A DNA stretch of 20,798 nucleotides from Methylopumilus sp036567085 (GTDB lineage: Bacteria > Pseudomonadota > Gammaproteobacteria > Burkholderiales > Methylophilaceae): the NCBI GenBank assembly GCA_036567085.1, contig DATCVG010000083.1, forward strand, positions 1 through 20,798. Direction: 5' to 3'. A model generated the notes under the pieces. The model was not told the DNA's origin and made no database searches. It saw only the letters and a list, made by a program, of their open reading frames with translations. Both the position numbers and the translations under genes were made by a program. Below, one piece after another: positions 7,462 through 15,716 of the stretch. Numbering within the stretch: position 1 is the stretch's first letter; each line of letters opens with the position of its first letter.

Positions 7462-9120
7462 ATGTTACTTAATTTATCTATCCTTGATTTTGTCATTGTT
7501 GACAAAATGAGTTTGGATTTTAAATCTGGTTTTTCAGCATTAACAGGTGAGACAGGCGCTGGAAAATCTATTCTCATTGATGCTCTATCCCTAGCTTTAG
7601 GCCAGCGTAATGAGGGTGGGATAGTGAGACTTCAGCAGGAAAAGGCGGATATCAGCGCTATCTTTGATATTAAAGATAATCAGGAAGTGATTGATTGGCT
7701 CAAAGAAAACGAACTTGAATCTAATAGCTATGAACTCATTTTAAGAAGAGTGATTCATGCTGATGGAAAATCAAGAGCTTTTATTAATGGCAAATTGGCA
7801 ACACTTCAGCAGTTGAAAGAATTAGGCGAGTCACTCGTTGATATTTATAGTCAAAACTCCCATCATTCACTTTTAAAATTAAGCGCACAAAGACAAATTT
7901 TAGATGATTTTGGTGGCCACTCAGATTTAGCCCTCAAAACTTATAATCTATATCAAACATGGCATAAGCTTTACCAACAAAAAATTGAGTACGAAAAAAA
8001 TGCACAAATTTATAGCGATGAGCTTGCAGAATTAACAGATAAATTAAGAGAGTTAAAACAACTTTCATTTACACTGAGTGAATGGGAAGCTTTGCAACAA
8101 GATCATGCCATGTTGTCGCATGGTAACGAGCTTATTGAAGATATTAATTTTTGTGTTGAAGTTTTAGAAAAAGATGAAATGGCAATTTCAGATAGACTTC
8201 ATTTGATTCAGCAAAAAATTTATCACTCAGTAACTATTGATGAGAAATTGAAAGAATCTTCTGAGCTTATTGATTCCATTAATATTCAAACAGAAGAACT
8301 TCTTCGCTCTCTTAATCGGTATTTACAAAAAGTTGATTTAGATCCAGAAAGATTAAAAGATATTGAAGCGCGGATTCAAGCGATTCATAACTTTGGTAGA
8401 AAGCATCGTATCAAGCCTGAGGAATTTGAATCCACACTCATTGCTTGGCAAGCGCGAATGGATGAGCTTGAGTCTCTCCAATCAGATGAAGGTATCGATG
8501 CCAAAGAAAAATTAGCGCTTCAAGCTTTCAATGATAGTGCACACTTATTATCTAAGGCTCGAAAAGTTGCTTCAGCGACTTTAAGTCAAAATATCACTCA
8601 AGCAATGCAAAAATTATCTTTTAGTCATGGACGCTTTGAAGTGAATCTCACACCTCAAGAGCCAACAGCCCATGGTCTAGAGCATATAGAATTTCTCGTG
8701 GCAACACACATAGGCGCTGAACCAAGACCTATTCATAAGGCAGCCTCTGGAGGCGAACTCTCTCGCTTAAGTCTTGCAATTCGTGTGGCATCCATTTCAA
8801 AAGCCAATGTACCTTGTATGATTTTTGATGAAGTCGATGTAGGTATCGGAGGCAGTGTTGCAGAAATTGTAGGTAAGCTTTTAAAAGAATTGGGTAATCA
8901 TGATAAAAGGCAAGTGTTAGTTATTACTCACTTACCGCAAGTTGCATCATTAGCTACTCATCATTACAAAGTATCCAAAACACAAGAAAACAACCAAACA
9001 CTCAGCCATATTTATTTAATGGATGACAAGATGCGTGTTGATGAAATTGCACGTATGTTAGGGGGTATATCGATTACCGATACCACAAGAGAGCACGCGA
9101 AGGAAATGTTGCAGATTTAA
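7462..9120 (+). CDS. recN: DNA repair protein RecN
   Basis: RecN is an SMC-like ATPase that acts early in double-strand break repair with RecA. Walker A GETGAGKS lies at 29-36. The middle third is rich in charged and leucine residues, as expected for the antiparallel coiled coil. The ABC signature ASGGELSRLSLAI starts near 428 and Walker B IFDEVD near 454, followed by ITHLPQVAS. Length (552) is typical. The ATG at 7462 starts directly on the first strand. The gene lies nine bases after nadK, and its stop overlaps the convergent fur stop by four bases, leaving no room for a terminator between them. No LexA operator was recognised upstream. Confidence 0.96.
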   Translation: MLLNLSILDFVIVDKMSLDFKSGFSALTGETGAGKSILIDALSLALGQRNEGGIVRLQQEKADISAIFDIKDNQEVIDWLKENELESNSYELILRRVIHADGKSRAFINGKLATLQQLKELGESLVDIYSQNSHHSLLKLSAQRQILDDFGGHSDLALKTYNLYQTWHKLYQQKIEYEKNAQIYSDELAELTDKLRELKQLSFTLSEWEALQQDHAMLSHGNELIEDINFCVEVLEKDEMAISDRLHLIQQKIYHSVTIDEKLKESSELIDSINIQTEELLRSLNRYLQKVDLDPERLKDIEARIQAIHNFGRKHRIKPEEFESTLIAWQARMDELESLQSDEGIDAKEKLALQAFNDSAHLLSKARKVASATLSQNITQAMQKLSFSHGRFEVNLTPQEPTAHGLEHIEFLVATHIGAEPRPIHKAASGGELSRLSLAIRVASISKANVPCMIFDEVDVGIGGSVAEIVGKLLKELGNHDKRQVLVITHLPQVASLATHHYKVSKTQENNQTLSHIYLMDDKMRVDEIARMLGGISITDTTREHAKEMLQI

Positions 9121-9548
9121 ATCTTGTTAGGGCACGGTGTTTTAGTACATTCAGCATAGATATAAAGTGAATGTTCTTGGATGACAAACCCTTTTTTACT
9201 TGCAATGATTTTCTGTCTTTCTTCAATTTCATCATCACAAAATTCTTCTACATGACCACATTGCATACAGACAATATGATCGTGATGTTGTGAGTCACTT
9301 AATTCGAATACAGCCTTATCACTTTCAAAATGATGACGTATTAAAAGACCTGCTTGTTCAAATTGAGTGAGCACACGATAGACTGTTGCTAGGCCTACAT
9401 CTTCACCAGATTTAATTAAGAGTTTATAGACATCTTCGGCTGAGAGATGTTTGGCATCACTATGCTCAAAGAGACTTAAGATTTTAAGTCGGGGAAGCGT
9501 TGCCTTAAGCCCTGATTTTTTTAAATCTTTATGATCTTGTGCCATCAT
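9117..9548 (-). CDS. fur: Ferric uptake regulator Fur
   Basis: Fur is the Fe2+-dependent repressor of iron uptake genes. The 143-residue protein has an N-terminal winged helix with GLKATLPRLKIL and the recognition segment GLATVYRVLTQFEQAGL (52-68), then a dimerisation domain with HHDH (88-91) and CMQCG, whose C94 and C97 match the structural zinc cysteines. A second pair, C134 and C139, is near the end in CTKTPCPNK, as is usual in betaproteobacterial Fur. Two ATG codons (9548 and 9545) stand in tandem; AAGGTGG at 9556-9550 is better spaced for the second, so the protein may start one residue later. It is divergent from bamE. No recognisable Fur box lies in the 66-base gap, so autoregulation is not shown. 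Confidence 0.95.
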   Translation of the reverse strand: MMAQDHKDLKKSGLKATLPRLKILSLFEHSDAKHLSAEDVYKLLIKSGEDVGLATVYRVLTQFEQAGLLIRHHFESDKAVFELSDSQHHDHIVCMQCGHVEEFCDDEIEERQKIIASKKGFVIQEHSLYIYAECTKTPCPNKI

Positions 9549-9549
9549 G

Positions 9550-9556
9550 CCACCTT
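9550..9556 (-). promoter_or_regulatory. Ribosome binding site of fur
   Basis: Minus-strand AAGGTGG is one of the few strong Shine-Dalgarno sequences in the window. Its AAGG core lies four bases from the ATG at 9548 and seven from the ATG at 9545, which slightly favours the second ATG as the true start. Confidence 0.6.
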
Positions 9557-9578
9557 AAAAATTGCTTTACGAAACATT

Positions 9579-9606
9579 TTGAATACTGTCTAGCATGTTA
9601 TATTAA
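9579..9606 (+). promoter_or_regulatory. Weak candidate promoter for bamE
   Basis: TTGAAT (9579-9584) and TATTAA (9601-9606) are separated by 16 bases. Transcription would begin near 9613, almost on the ATG at 9615. If real, this favours the in-frame ATG at 9633 as the bamE start. The region is AT-rich, so chance matches are likely. Confidence 0.25.
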
Positions 9607-9614
9607 TATGCATT

Positions 9615-10346
9615 ATGTTTAAAGTTATAAAAATGCGTATATTTCTTTTTGTTTTAAGCCTTTTAGTCACTGCCTGCTCTTCTACATTACCCTCTATTAA
9701 GCCTTATAAGATGCCAATTCAACAAGGTAATTTAGTCACCTCAAAAATGATGGCCCAATTAAAGCCAGGTATGACAAAAACCCAAGTGCGCTTTGTTATG
9801 GGCACACCATTAATTTCTGATAGCTTTCATAAAGATCAATGGGATTATTTTTATCAAATGGAAAATGATGGCGTAATTATTGAAAAAAGAAGAGTTATCC
9901 TGATATTTGAAAAAGACTTACTTGCAAAAGTAAAGGGTGACGTTATTCCCGCCCCTCAAAATAAGAATGAAGAGCGTCCAGAAATAGCGCCTCAAAAAAA
10001 TAATGATGCTAATCAGAAACCAATTCAAAAAGAAAAAGGCATACTCGATCGTTTAAAATTTTGGGAAGATGATGAGGAGAAGCCTGCTCCAAAAATAGCT
10101 CCGACTAAAAAAGAAGTGCCTCTTGAAGAGAGAAAATCTGTGACACCAAAGAAAGAGACAATTGTGCCAGCGAAAGAATTAGAATCAGAAATTAAAAAGC
10201 CTGTGACCGAGGTAGCTCCAGTTGAAATTAAAAAAGAGCCTGAGGCAGTAAAACCTGAAGCCTCCAAAACTGGTAATTCAAAACCATTGCCAGCTGAAAC
10301 CGATCCCAATTACTTTGATTTAATGTTAGAAAAAATAGGATTCTAA
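9615..10346 (+). CDS. bamE: Outer membrane assembly lipoprotein BamE with long C-terminal tail
   Basis: BamE (SmpA/OmlA) is a lipoprotein of the BAM complex that folds beta-barrel proteins into the outer membrane. A signal peptide ends in the lipobox VTAC, with the lipidated cysteine at C21. The BamE fold follows at about 35-110: QGNLVTSKMMAQLKPGMT, the VRFVMGTPL segment, DQWDYFYQ and a final RVILIFEK strand. E. coli BamE stops near 113 residues; here about 130 more follow, rich in Lys, Glu and Pro, with two ordered islands: KGILDRLKFWED (141-152) and FDLMLEKIGF at the extreme C-terminus. The reading frame is intact. An in-frame ATG at 9633 gives a shorter but still adequate signal peptide and may be the true start. 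It is divergent from fur, and dapB follows after four bases. Confidence 0.9.
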   Translation: MFKVIKMRIFLFVLSLLVTACSSTLPSIKPYKMPIQQGNLVTSKMMAQLKPGMTKTQVRFVMGTPLISDSFHKDQWDYFYQMENDGVIIEKRRVILIFEKDLLAKVKGDVIPAPQNKNEERPEIAPQKNNDANQKPIQKEKGILDRLKFWEDDEEKPAPKIAPTKKEVPLEERKSVTPKKETIVPAKELESEIKKPVTEVAPVEIKKEPEAVKPEASKTGNSKPLPAETDPNYFDLMLEKIGF

Positions 10347-10350
10347 TCGT

Positions 10351-11163
10351 ATGAGCAAAATAAATATTCTTATCGTAGGAGTTTCTGGCCGAATGGGTCA
10401 AACGCTCATCCAGGAAATTACTGCCGATAAAGATTTAGCGCTTGTGGCAGCCATTGATCATAAATCAAGTGAGAAGTTAGGCTGCGACGCAGGAGAGGCT
10501 TTGGGTATTTCCACAGGTATAAAGATTGATCATGATATTGCAAAGGTGATTTCATCTGCTGACGTTGTGATCGATTTCACAAGACCTGAAGCAAGTCTCG
10601 AATACTTGAAATTATGTGAAGCACATCAAGTGAAGTATGTAATTGGTACTACTGGATTTTCAGATCAAGAGAAGAAAATTATTCTTGATGCTTCAAAAAC
10701 GATACCGATTGTTTTTGCACCCAATATGAGTGTGGGCGTTAATCTATTAATTTCTTTAGTTGAAAAAGCAACACAATTACTCAAAGATGATTTTGATATA
10801 GAAATTATTGAAGCGCATCATCGATATAAAATTGATGCACCTTCAGGCACAGCTTTGAGATTAGGAGAAGCGGTTGCAAAAGCAAGCGGTAGAGATCTTA
10901 AAAAGGAAGCGCAGTATGAGCGTTATGGCAACACAGGCGAGCGCAAGCAAACTACTATTGGTTTTTCAACGATTCGCGGTGGCGACATTGTAGGAGACCA
11001 TACCGTTTTATTCGCAGGTACGGGTGAGCGTATTGAATTAACTCACAAGGCTTCAAGTCGGGCGACCTTTGCCAAAGGGGCACTCAGAGCTGCAAAGTTT
11101 TTGTCTCAACAAAAAACTGGCCTTTTTGACATGCAAAAGGTCTTAGGACTGTCTGATCAATAG
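10351..11163 (+). CDS. dapB: 4-hydroxy-tetrahydrodipicolinate reductase
   Basis: DapB reduces the dihydrodipicolinate precursor with NAD(P)H in lysine and meso-diaminopimelate synthesis, supplying lysine and peptidoglycan. The nucleotide-binding loop GVSGRMG is at 10-16, followed by IGTTGFS (98-104), APNMSVGVN (123-131) and EAHHRYKIDAPSGTA (154-168). H156, H157 and K160 correspond to E. coli H159, H160 and K163. Length (270) is close to the E. coli 273. The ATG at 10351 lies four bases after bamE, with AGGA at 10337-10340 as a possible ribosome site. The next genes are carA and carB, an order (dapB-carA-carB) also known from pseudomonads. Confidence 0.96.
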   Translation: MSKINILIVGVSGRMGQTLIQEITADKDLALVAAIDHKSSEKLGCDAGEALGISTGIKIDHDIAKVISSADVVIDFTRPEASLEYLKLCEAHQVKYVIGTTGFSDQEKKIILDASKTIPIVFAPNMSVGVNLLISLVEKATQLLKDDFDIEIIEAHHRYKIDAPSGTALRLGEAVAKASGRDLKKEAQYERYGNTGERKQTTIGFSTIRGGDIVGDHTVLFAGTGERIELTHKASSRATFAKGALRAAKFLSQQKTGLFDMQKVLGLSDQ

Positions 11164-11185
11164 CTATTTATCGTGGTCTAGTGCG

Positions 11186-11214
11186 TTGAAATAAGGCGCT
11201 AAATCGACTATAAT
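11186..11214 (+). promoter_or_regulatory. Near-consensus sigma-70 promoter of carAB
   Basis: TTGAAA (11186-11191), 17 bases, then TATAAT (11209-11214): five of six plus six of six matches at ideal spacing, the best promoter in the window. RNA would start near 11221, giving a leader of about 90 bases before carA. The first transcribed bases read GATATTTG. A short T run just after the start is a feature of UTP-sensitive reiterative initiation at E. coli pyrimidine genes, but its role here is only a guess. Confidence 0.75.
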
Positions 11215-11228
11215 ATCTACGATATTTG

Positions 11229-11266
11229 AAACGGGAGCTGCTAAAAACTTCTCCCGTTTTGTATAT
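11229..11266 (+). terminator. Terminator-like hairpin in the carA leader (possible attenuator)
   Basis: AAACGGGAG (11229-11237) pairs perfectly with CTCCCGTTT (11251-11259) across a 13-base loop, followed by a T-rich stretch TTTTGTATAT counted from 11257. It lies 66 bases after dapB, but also downstream of the carAB promoter, so RNA for carAB must pass through it. It could serve as the dapB terminator, a carAB attenuator, or both. Confidence 0.65.
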
Positions 11267-11304
11267 CCAGTACCCAAACCCTTGAATTCGCAAATACTGG
11301 AGAA
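11267..11304 (+). promoter_or_regulatory. carA ribosome site with sequestering hairpin
   Basis: GGAG (11299-11302) lies seven bases before the TTG at 11310 and 19 before the ATG at 11322, so it decides the TTG start. CCAGTA (11267-11272) can pair with TACTGG (11295-11300), covering half the ribosome site. GGAGAA (11299-11304) can instead pair with TTCTCC (11249-11254), which overlaps the 3' arm of the upstream hairpin, so the structures exclude one another. Confidence 0.5.
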
Positions 11305-11309
11305 TCATT

Positions 11310-12458
11310 TTGTCGCGAAATATGTCGGCAGTGTTAGTGCTTGCAGACGGAACTAAGTTTCGAGGTATTTCAATTGGTGCTCCAGGTTTAACCATAGGTG
11401 AAGTTGTTTTTAATACTTCCATGACTGGTTATCAAGAAATTCTCACTGATCCTTCTTATACAAAACAAATTGTTACACTTACTTATCCTCATATTGGTAA
11501 TGTAGGTGTTAATCAAGAAGATATTGAATCTGATAAGGTCTATGCGAGTGGCTTAATCATTCGCGATCTCGCTATGATTAATAGCAATTTTAGAAGCGAA
11601 CAAACACTTTCCGAATACTTAAAAGCGAATCAGATTGTTGCGATCGCAAATATTGATACAAGAAAACTCACCAGGCATTTAAGAGAACATGGCTCACAAG
11701 CAGGCTGTATTATTGCTGAGTCTGATGATCATAAAAAAGCACATCAAGAAGCTAAAAATTTTCCAGGACTTTCCGGAATGGATCTCGCTAAAGTTGTGAG
11801 CTCTAAAAAAGCTTATATATTCAATCAAGGCGAATGGTCATTATCTGAAGGTTATAGCAATCACAAAGAGTCGGATTATCATGTCGTCGCATTTGATTAC
11901 GGTATCAAGAAAAATATTTTAAGAATGTTAGTTTCAAGGCGATGTAAGGTGACAGTTGTCCCTGCTGAAACTTCCTATGAAGAAGTGATTCGCTTAAAAC
12001 CTGATGGTGTATTTTTATCGAATGGGCCAGGTGATCCTGAGCCATGCGATTATGCAATTAAAGCCATTAGACAATTGGTTGACGATGGCTATCCTACCTT
12101 TGGTATTTGTTTGGGCCATCAACTTTTAGCATTAGCGAGCGGCGCTAAAACATCTAAAATGAAATTTGGACATCACGGGGCAAATCACCCTGTCCAAGAT
12201 TTAAAAACAAAACGTGTTTTTATTACCAGCCAAAATCATGGCTTCACGGTCGATCAAACTTCACTTCCTAAAAATTTAGCAGCTACCCATCAGTCTCTCT
12301 TTGATGGCAGCTTGCAAGGTATTGAGAGACTTGATCAACCCGCTTTTAGTTTTCAGGGTCATCCTGAAGCAAGTCCTGGCCCATCTGAAATGAGCTATTT
12401 GTTTGATCACTTTATTGATCTTATTGAAAAAAAGAAAATGAGCCATGCCAAAGCGTAG
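11310..12458 (+). CDS. carA: Carbamoyl phosphate synthetase small (glutaminase) subunit
   Basis: CarA hydrolyses glutamine and passes ammonia to CarB for carbamoyl phosphate synthesis, feeding pyrimidine and arginine pathways. The N-terminal domain shows GEVVFNTSMTGYQEIL and the C-terminal half is a class I amidotransferase with GICLGHQLLALASG, nucleophile C267, and HPEASPGP with H351 and E353, close to E. coli C269, H353 and E355. Length (382) equals the E. coli protein. The TTG at 11310 is preferred over the ATG at 11322 because GGAG is spaced for the TTG; the difference is four residues. The gene overlaps carB by 14 bases. The strong promoter and structured leader upstream suggest regulation, presumably by pyrimidines or arginine. 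Confidence 0.96.
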   Translation: MSRNMSAVLVLADGTKFRGISIGAPGLTIGEVVFNTSMTGYQEILTDPSYTKQIVTLTYPHIGNVGVNQEDIESDKVYASGLIIRDLAMINSNFRSEQTLSEYLKANQIVAIANIDTRKLTRHLREHGSQAGCIIAESDDHKKAHQEAKNFPGLSGMDLAKVVSSKKAYIFNQGEWSLSEGYSNHKESDYHVVAFDYGIKKNILRMLVSRRCKVTVVPAETSYEEVIRLKPDGVFLSNGPGDPEPCDYAIKAIRQLVDDGYPTFGICLGHQLLALASGAKTSKMKFGHHGANHPVQDLKTKRVFITSQNHGFTVDQTSLPKNLAATHQSLFDGSLQGIERLDQPAFSFQGHPEASPGPSEMSYLFDHFIDLIEKKKMSHAKA

Positions 12459-15400
12459 AGATATTAATTCTATACTCATTATTGGTGCAGGCCCCATTGT
12501 TATTGGTCAGGCATGCGAGTTTGACTATTCGGGTGCACAAGCCTGTAAAGCACTTCGTGAAGAAGGCTATCGCGTCATTCTAGTTAACTCGAATCCAGCT
12601 ACGATCATGACAGATCCTGAAATGGCGGATGCAACATATATCGAACCAATCAATTGGCAAATCGTTGAAAAAATTATTGCAAAAGAAAAACCAGATGTAC
12701 TTCTTCCTACAATGGGGGGACAAACTGCGCTCAATTGCGCGCTCGATTTAGATAAATACGGTGTGCTAAAAAAATATAATGTTGAATTAATTGGCGCATC
12801 GAAAGAAGCGATTGATAAAGCAGAAGATAGACAAAAATTTAAAGAAGCTATGAATAAGATTGGCCTGGGTTCTGCAAAGTCATCCATCGCACATAGTCTA
12901 GAAGAGGCAATTCAAGTTCAAGCAGGTATTGGTTATCCAGCTATTATTCGCCCATCATTTACCATGGGAGGAAGTGGCGGGGGCATTGCATACAATCGTG
13001 AAGAGTTTATAGCGATCTGTGAAAGAGGACTGGAAGCATCTCCCACAAAAGAACTTCTTATTGAAGAGTCTTTGCTGGGATGGAAAGAGTATGAGATGGA
13101 AGTGGTGCGTGACTCTCAAGATAATTGCATCATTGTTTGTTCGATTGAAAATTTAGATCCAATGGGTGTCCATACGGGCGACTCGATCACTGTTGCTCCT
13201 TCGCAAACACTTACCGATAAAGAATATCAAATCATGCGTAATGCATCGATTGCAGTCTTGCGAGAAATTGGTGTAGATACAGGTGGCTCCAATGTGCAAT
13301 TTGCAATCAATCCAAAAGATGGACGCATGATAGTGATTGAAATGAATCCTCGTGTATCTCGATCATCTGCCCTAGCTTCAAAAGCGACAGGTTTCCCGAT
13401 TGCAAAAATTGCAGCAAAACTTGCAGTTGGCTTTACATTAGATGAATTAAAAAATGAAATTACAGGTGGCGCAACACCTGCATCTTTTGAGCCAAGTATT
13501 GATTACGTAGTCACTAAAGTACCTCGATTTGCTTTTGAAAAATTTCCACAAGCAGATTCAAGACTTACGACCCAGATGAAATCTGTCGGCGAAGTTATGG
13601 CGATTGGACGTACCTTCCAAGAATCTTTCCAAAAAGCATTAAGAGGTCTTGAAATTGGTGTGGATGGCTTAGATGAAAAAACAACGGATCAAGATCTCAT
13701 CATTAAAGAGCTAAGAGAGCCAGGACCTGAGCGTATTTGGTATGTTGGTGATGCATTTAGATTAGGCATGTCAATTGAAGAAGTTTTTGGACACTCCAAT
13801 ATTGACCCATGGTTCTTACACCAAATTAAAAATATTATTGATATCGAAAAAGATTTGATAGGGACCCCACTTCATGATTTATCAAAAGAAGATTTATTTC
13901 AGTTAAAGCAAAAAGGATTTTCTGATAGAAGGCTTGCAACACTTTTAAAAACCAAACAAGAGGATGTTAGAAATTATCGTCATAAGCATGACGTAAGACC
14001 AGTATATAAACGTGTAGATACCTGTGCTGCAGAATTCTCAACGAATACAGCTTATATGTATTCAACATATGAAGAGGAGTGTGAAGCTAATCCAACGCTT
14101 AATAAAAAAATTATTGTTTTAGGAGGTGGACCTAATCGAATTGGACAAGGTATTGAATTTGATTACTGTTGTGTGCATGCAGCATTAGCATTGCGTGAAG
14201 ATGGATTCGAAACCATTATGGTGAATTGTAATCCTGAAACGGTATCCACTGATTACGACACCTCAGACCGACTTTATTTTGAGCCCGTCACACTTGAAGA
14301 TGTATTAGAAATTGTCGCTATTGAAAAACCATTTGGCGTTATTGTGCAGTACGGCGGACAAACTCCATTAAAATTAGCAAAAGATTTAGAAAAAGCAGGC
14401 GTACCGATTATTGGCACCTCACCTGATGCCATTGATATGGCAGAGGATCGTGAGCGCTTTCAAAAAATGTTAAATTCTATCGGCCTTAAGCAGCCGCCTA
14501 ATCGCACAGCGAGAACGCCTGAAGATGCGATTCGTTTAGCTGAAGAAATTGGCTACCCACTTGTGGTAAGACCAAGTTATGTTCTTGGTGGTCGTGCGAT
14601 GGAAATCGTGCACGAGCAAGCTCAACTTGAACGTTACATGCGTGAAGCTGTAAAAGTCTCTCATGAATCTCCTGTGCTTCTTGATCGATTTTTAAATGAT
14701 GCACTTGAAGTGGATGTCGATGCATTATCAGATGGCACAGATGTAGTTATTGGCGGCATTATGGAGCACATCGAACAGGCGGGTGTTCACTCAGGCGACT
14801 CTGCGTGCTCCCTCCCTCCTTATAGCTTGTCTAAAAAAACTCAAGATGAATTAAGAAAACAAACGATTGAGATGGCGAAAGCGCTTAACGTTGTAGGTTT
14901 AATGAATGTGCAGTTTGCGATTCAAGGTGATGTAATTTATGTTCTAGAAGTTAATCCCAGAGCATCTCGTACCGTTCCTTTTGTATCTAAAGCATGTGGG
15001 TTGCAGTTAGCTAAAATTGCAGCACGCAATATGGTTGGTATAACGCTTAGGTCACAAAAAGTGACGAAAGAAATTGTACCTAAATTTTTCTCTGTCAAAG
15101 AAGCAGTGTTCCCATTTATTAAATTCCCTGGTGTCGATACCATATTAGGGCCTGAAATGAAATCAACAGGTGAAGTTATGGGCCTAGGAAAAACATTTGC
15201 GGAAGCGTTTATTAAATCTCAACTTGCCTCCTCTACAAAATTACCTAAAGATGGAAAAGCGTTTATCAGTGTGCGCCGTGAAGACCATCATAAGGTAATT
15301 GAGATTGCAAAATCATTAGATAAATTAGGGTTTCAAATTGTGGCAACAAAGGGCACTGCAAAAGCTTTGATGGATGCAGGACTTCATGTTGAGCCAGTCA

Positions 15401-15648
15401 ACAAAGTAGCAGAGGGAAGACCTCATATTGTTGATATGATTAAAAATAATGAGATTTCTTTTATCGTCAATGTCACAGAAGATAAACGTGCTATTGCAGA
15501 TTCGTATGAAATTCGAAGATACGCTTTGCAAAATAAAGTGACTTATTACACAACTATTGCAGGTGCCAAAGCGGCATGCGTTGGGATGAATTTCGTCGAA
15601 GAGATTACTGTCACCTCTATCCAAAACTTGCATAAAGAACTTACTTAA
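12445..15648 (+). CDS. carB: Carbamoyl phosphate synthetase large subunit
   Basis: CarB makes carbamoyl phosphate from bicarbonate, ammonia from CarA and two ATP. The 1067 residues are close to the E. coli 1073 and show the expected duplicated layout: a carboxyphosphate ATP-grasp half to about 400 starting with IGAGPIVIGQACEFDYSGAQ, an oligomerisation region to about 550, a second ATP-grasp half to about 930 with the matching LGGGPNRIGQGIEFDYCC, and an MGS-like allosteric domain at the end with FISVRREDHHKVIEIAKSLD and VATKGTAKAL. Both halves keep the GGQT and EVNPR/EMNPR segments. The ATG at 12445 lies inside carA (14-base overlap), so the subunits are translationally coupled. A hairpin follows 18 bases after the stop. 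Confidence 0.97.
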   Translation: MPKRRDINSILIIGAGPIVIGQACEFDYSGAQACKALREEGYRVILVNSNPATIMTDPEMADATYIEPINWQIVEKIIAKEKPDVLLPTMGGQTALNCALDLDKYGVLKKYNVELIGASKEAIDKAEDRQKFKEAMNKIGLGSAKSSIAHSLEEAIQVQAGIGYPAIIRPSFTMGGSGGGIAYNREEFIAICERGLEASPTKELLIEESLLGWKEYEMEVVRDSQDNCIIVCSIENLDPMGVHTGDSITVAPSQTLTDKEYQIMRNASIAVLREIGVDTGGSNVQFAINPKDGRMIVIEMNPRVSRSSALASKATGFPIAKIAAKLAVGFTLDELKNEITGGATPASFEPSIDYVVTKVPRFAFEKFPQADSRLTTQMKSVGEVMAIGRTFQESFQKALRGLEIGVDGLDEKTTDQDLIIKELREPGPERIWYVGDAFRLGMSIEEVFGHSNIDPWFLHQIKNIIDIEKDLIGTPLHDLSKEDLFQLKQKGFSDRRLATLLKTKQEDVRNYRHKHDVRPVYKRVDTCAAEFSTNTAYMYSTYEEECEANPTLNKKIIVLGGGPNRIGQGIEFDYCCVHAALALREDGFETIMVNCNPETVSTDYDTSDRLYFEPVTLEDVLEIVAIEKPFGVIVQYGGQTPLKLAKDLEKAGVPIIGTSPDAIDMAEDRERFQKMLNSIGLKQPPNRTARTPEDAIRLAEEIGYPLVVRPSYVLGGRAMEIVHEQAQLERYMREAVKVSHESPVLLDRFLNDALEVDVDALSDGTDVVIGGIMEHIEQAGVHSGDSACSLPPYSLSKKTQDELRKQTIEMAKALNVVGLMNVQFAIQGDVIYVLEVNPRASRTVPFVSKACGLQLAKIAARNMVGITLRSQKVTKEIVPKFFSVKEAVFPFIKFPGVDTILGPEMKSTGEVMGLGKTFAEAFIKSQLASSTKLPKDGKAFISVRREDHHKVIEIAKSLDKLGFQIVATKGTAKALMDAGLHVEPVNKVAEGRPHIVDMIKNNEISFIVNVTEDKRAIADSYEIRRYALQNKVTYYTTIAGAKAACVGMNFVEEITVTSIQNLHKELT

Positions 15649-15666
15649 AATACACTCAATTTTTAT

Positions 15667-15703
15667 AAACCACACTCCATTTATAGAGCGTGGTTTTTGT
15701 TTT
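15667..15703 (+). terminator. Intrinsic terminator or attenuator between carB and greA
   Basis: AAACCACACTC (15667-15677) pairs with GAGCGTGGTTT (15686-15696) with one A-C mismatch and an eight-base loop, followed by a T-rich run to 15703. It fits a carAB terminator. Only three bases separate it from the greA ribosome site, so greA RNA made from any promoter further upstream must read through it. Confidence 0.7.
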
Positions 15704-15706
15704 AAT

Positions 15707-15710
15707 AGGA
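15707..15710 (+). promoter_or_regulatory. Ribosome binding site fixing the greA start
   Basis: AGGA ends six bases before the ATG at 15717 and directly abuts the ATG at 15711. The spacing picks 15717. An upstream in-frame GTG at 15690 falls inside the terminator stem and is excluded. Confidence 0.7.
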
Positions 15711-15716
15711 ATGAAT

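Noticed and set aside
9549..9614. Possible Fur box in the fur-bamE gap
   Set aside because: Only an AT-only palindrome (ATATTAATAT at 9600-9609) is present; it does not match the GATAAT-type Fur repeat and is expected by chance in such AT-rich DNA.
10025..10309. Antisense open frame opposite the BamE tail
   Set aside because: It is the mirror of the low-complexity Lys/Glu/Pro coding tail, giving a Ser/Phe/Gly-rich product with no motif.
11226..11285. A 19-codon frame starting with TTG inside the carA leader, possibly a leader peptide
   Set aside because: No ribosome site, start only about five bases from the predicted transcript start, one Arg codon and no telling codon run; any leader has such frames by chance.
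11281..11296. ArgR-like half site TTGAATTCG in the carA leader
   Set aside because: Only a partial half site is visible and no second half follows at the right spacing; the match is mostly a chance palindrome.
12567..12887. Antisense open frame opposite the start of carB
   Set aside because: It lies wholly within the conserved first ATP-grasp half of carB and has no domain features of its own.
15325..15675. Antisense open frame opposite the end of carB
   Set aside because: carB is conserved through this region; the antisense product shows no recognisable domain and no ribosome site.
15690..15716. Upstream in-frame GTG extension of greA
   Set aside because: It lies inside the terminator stem and adds residues absent from GreA; AGGA is spaced for the ATG at 15717.
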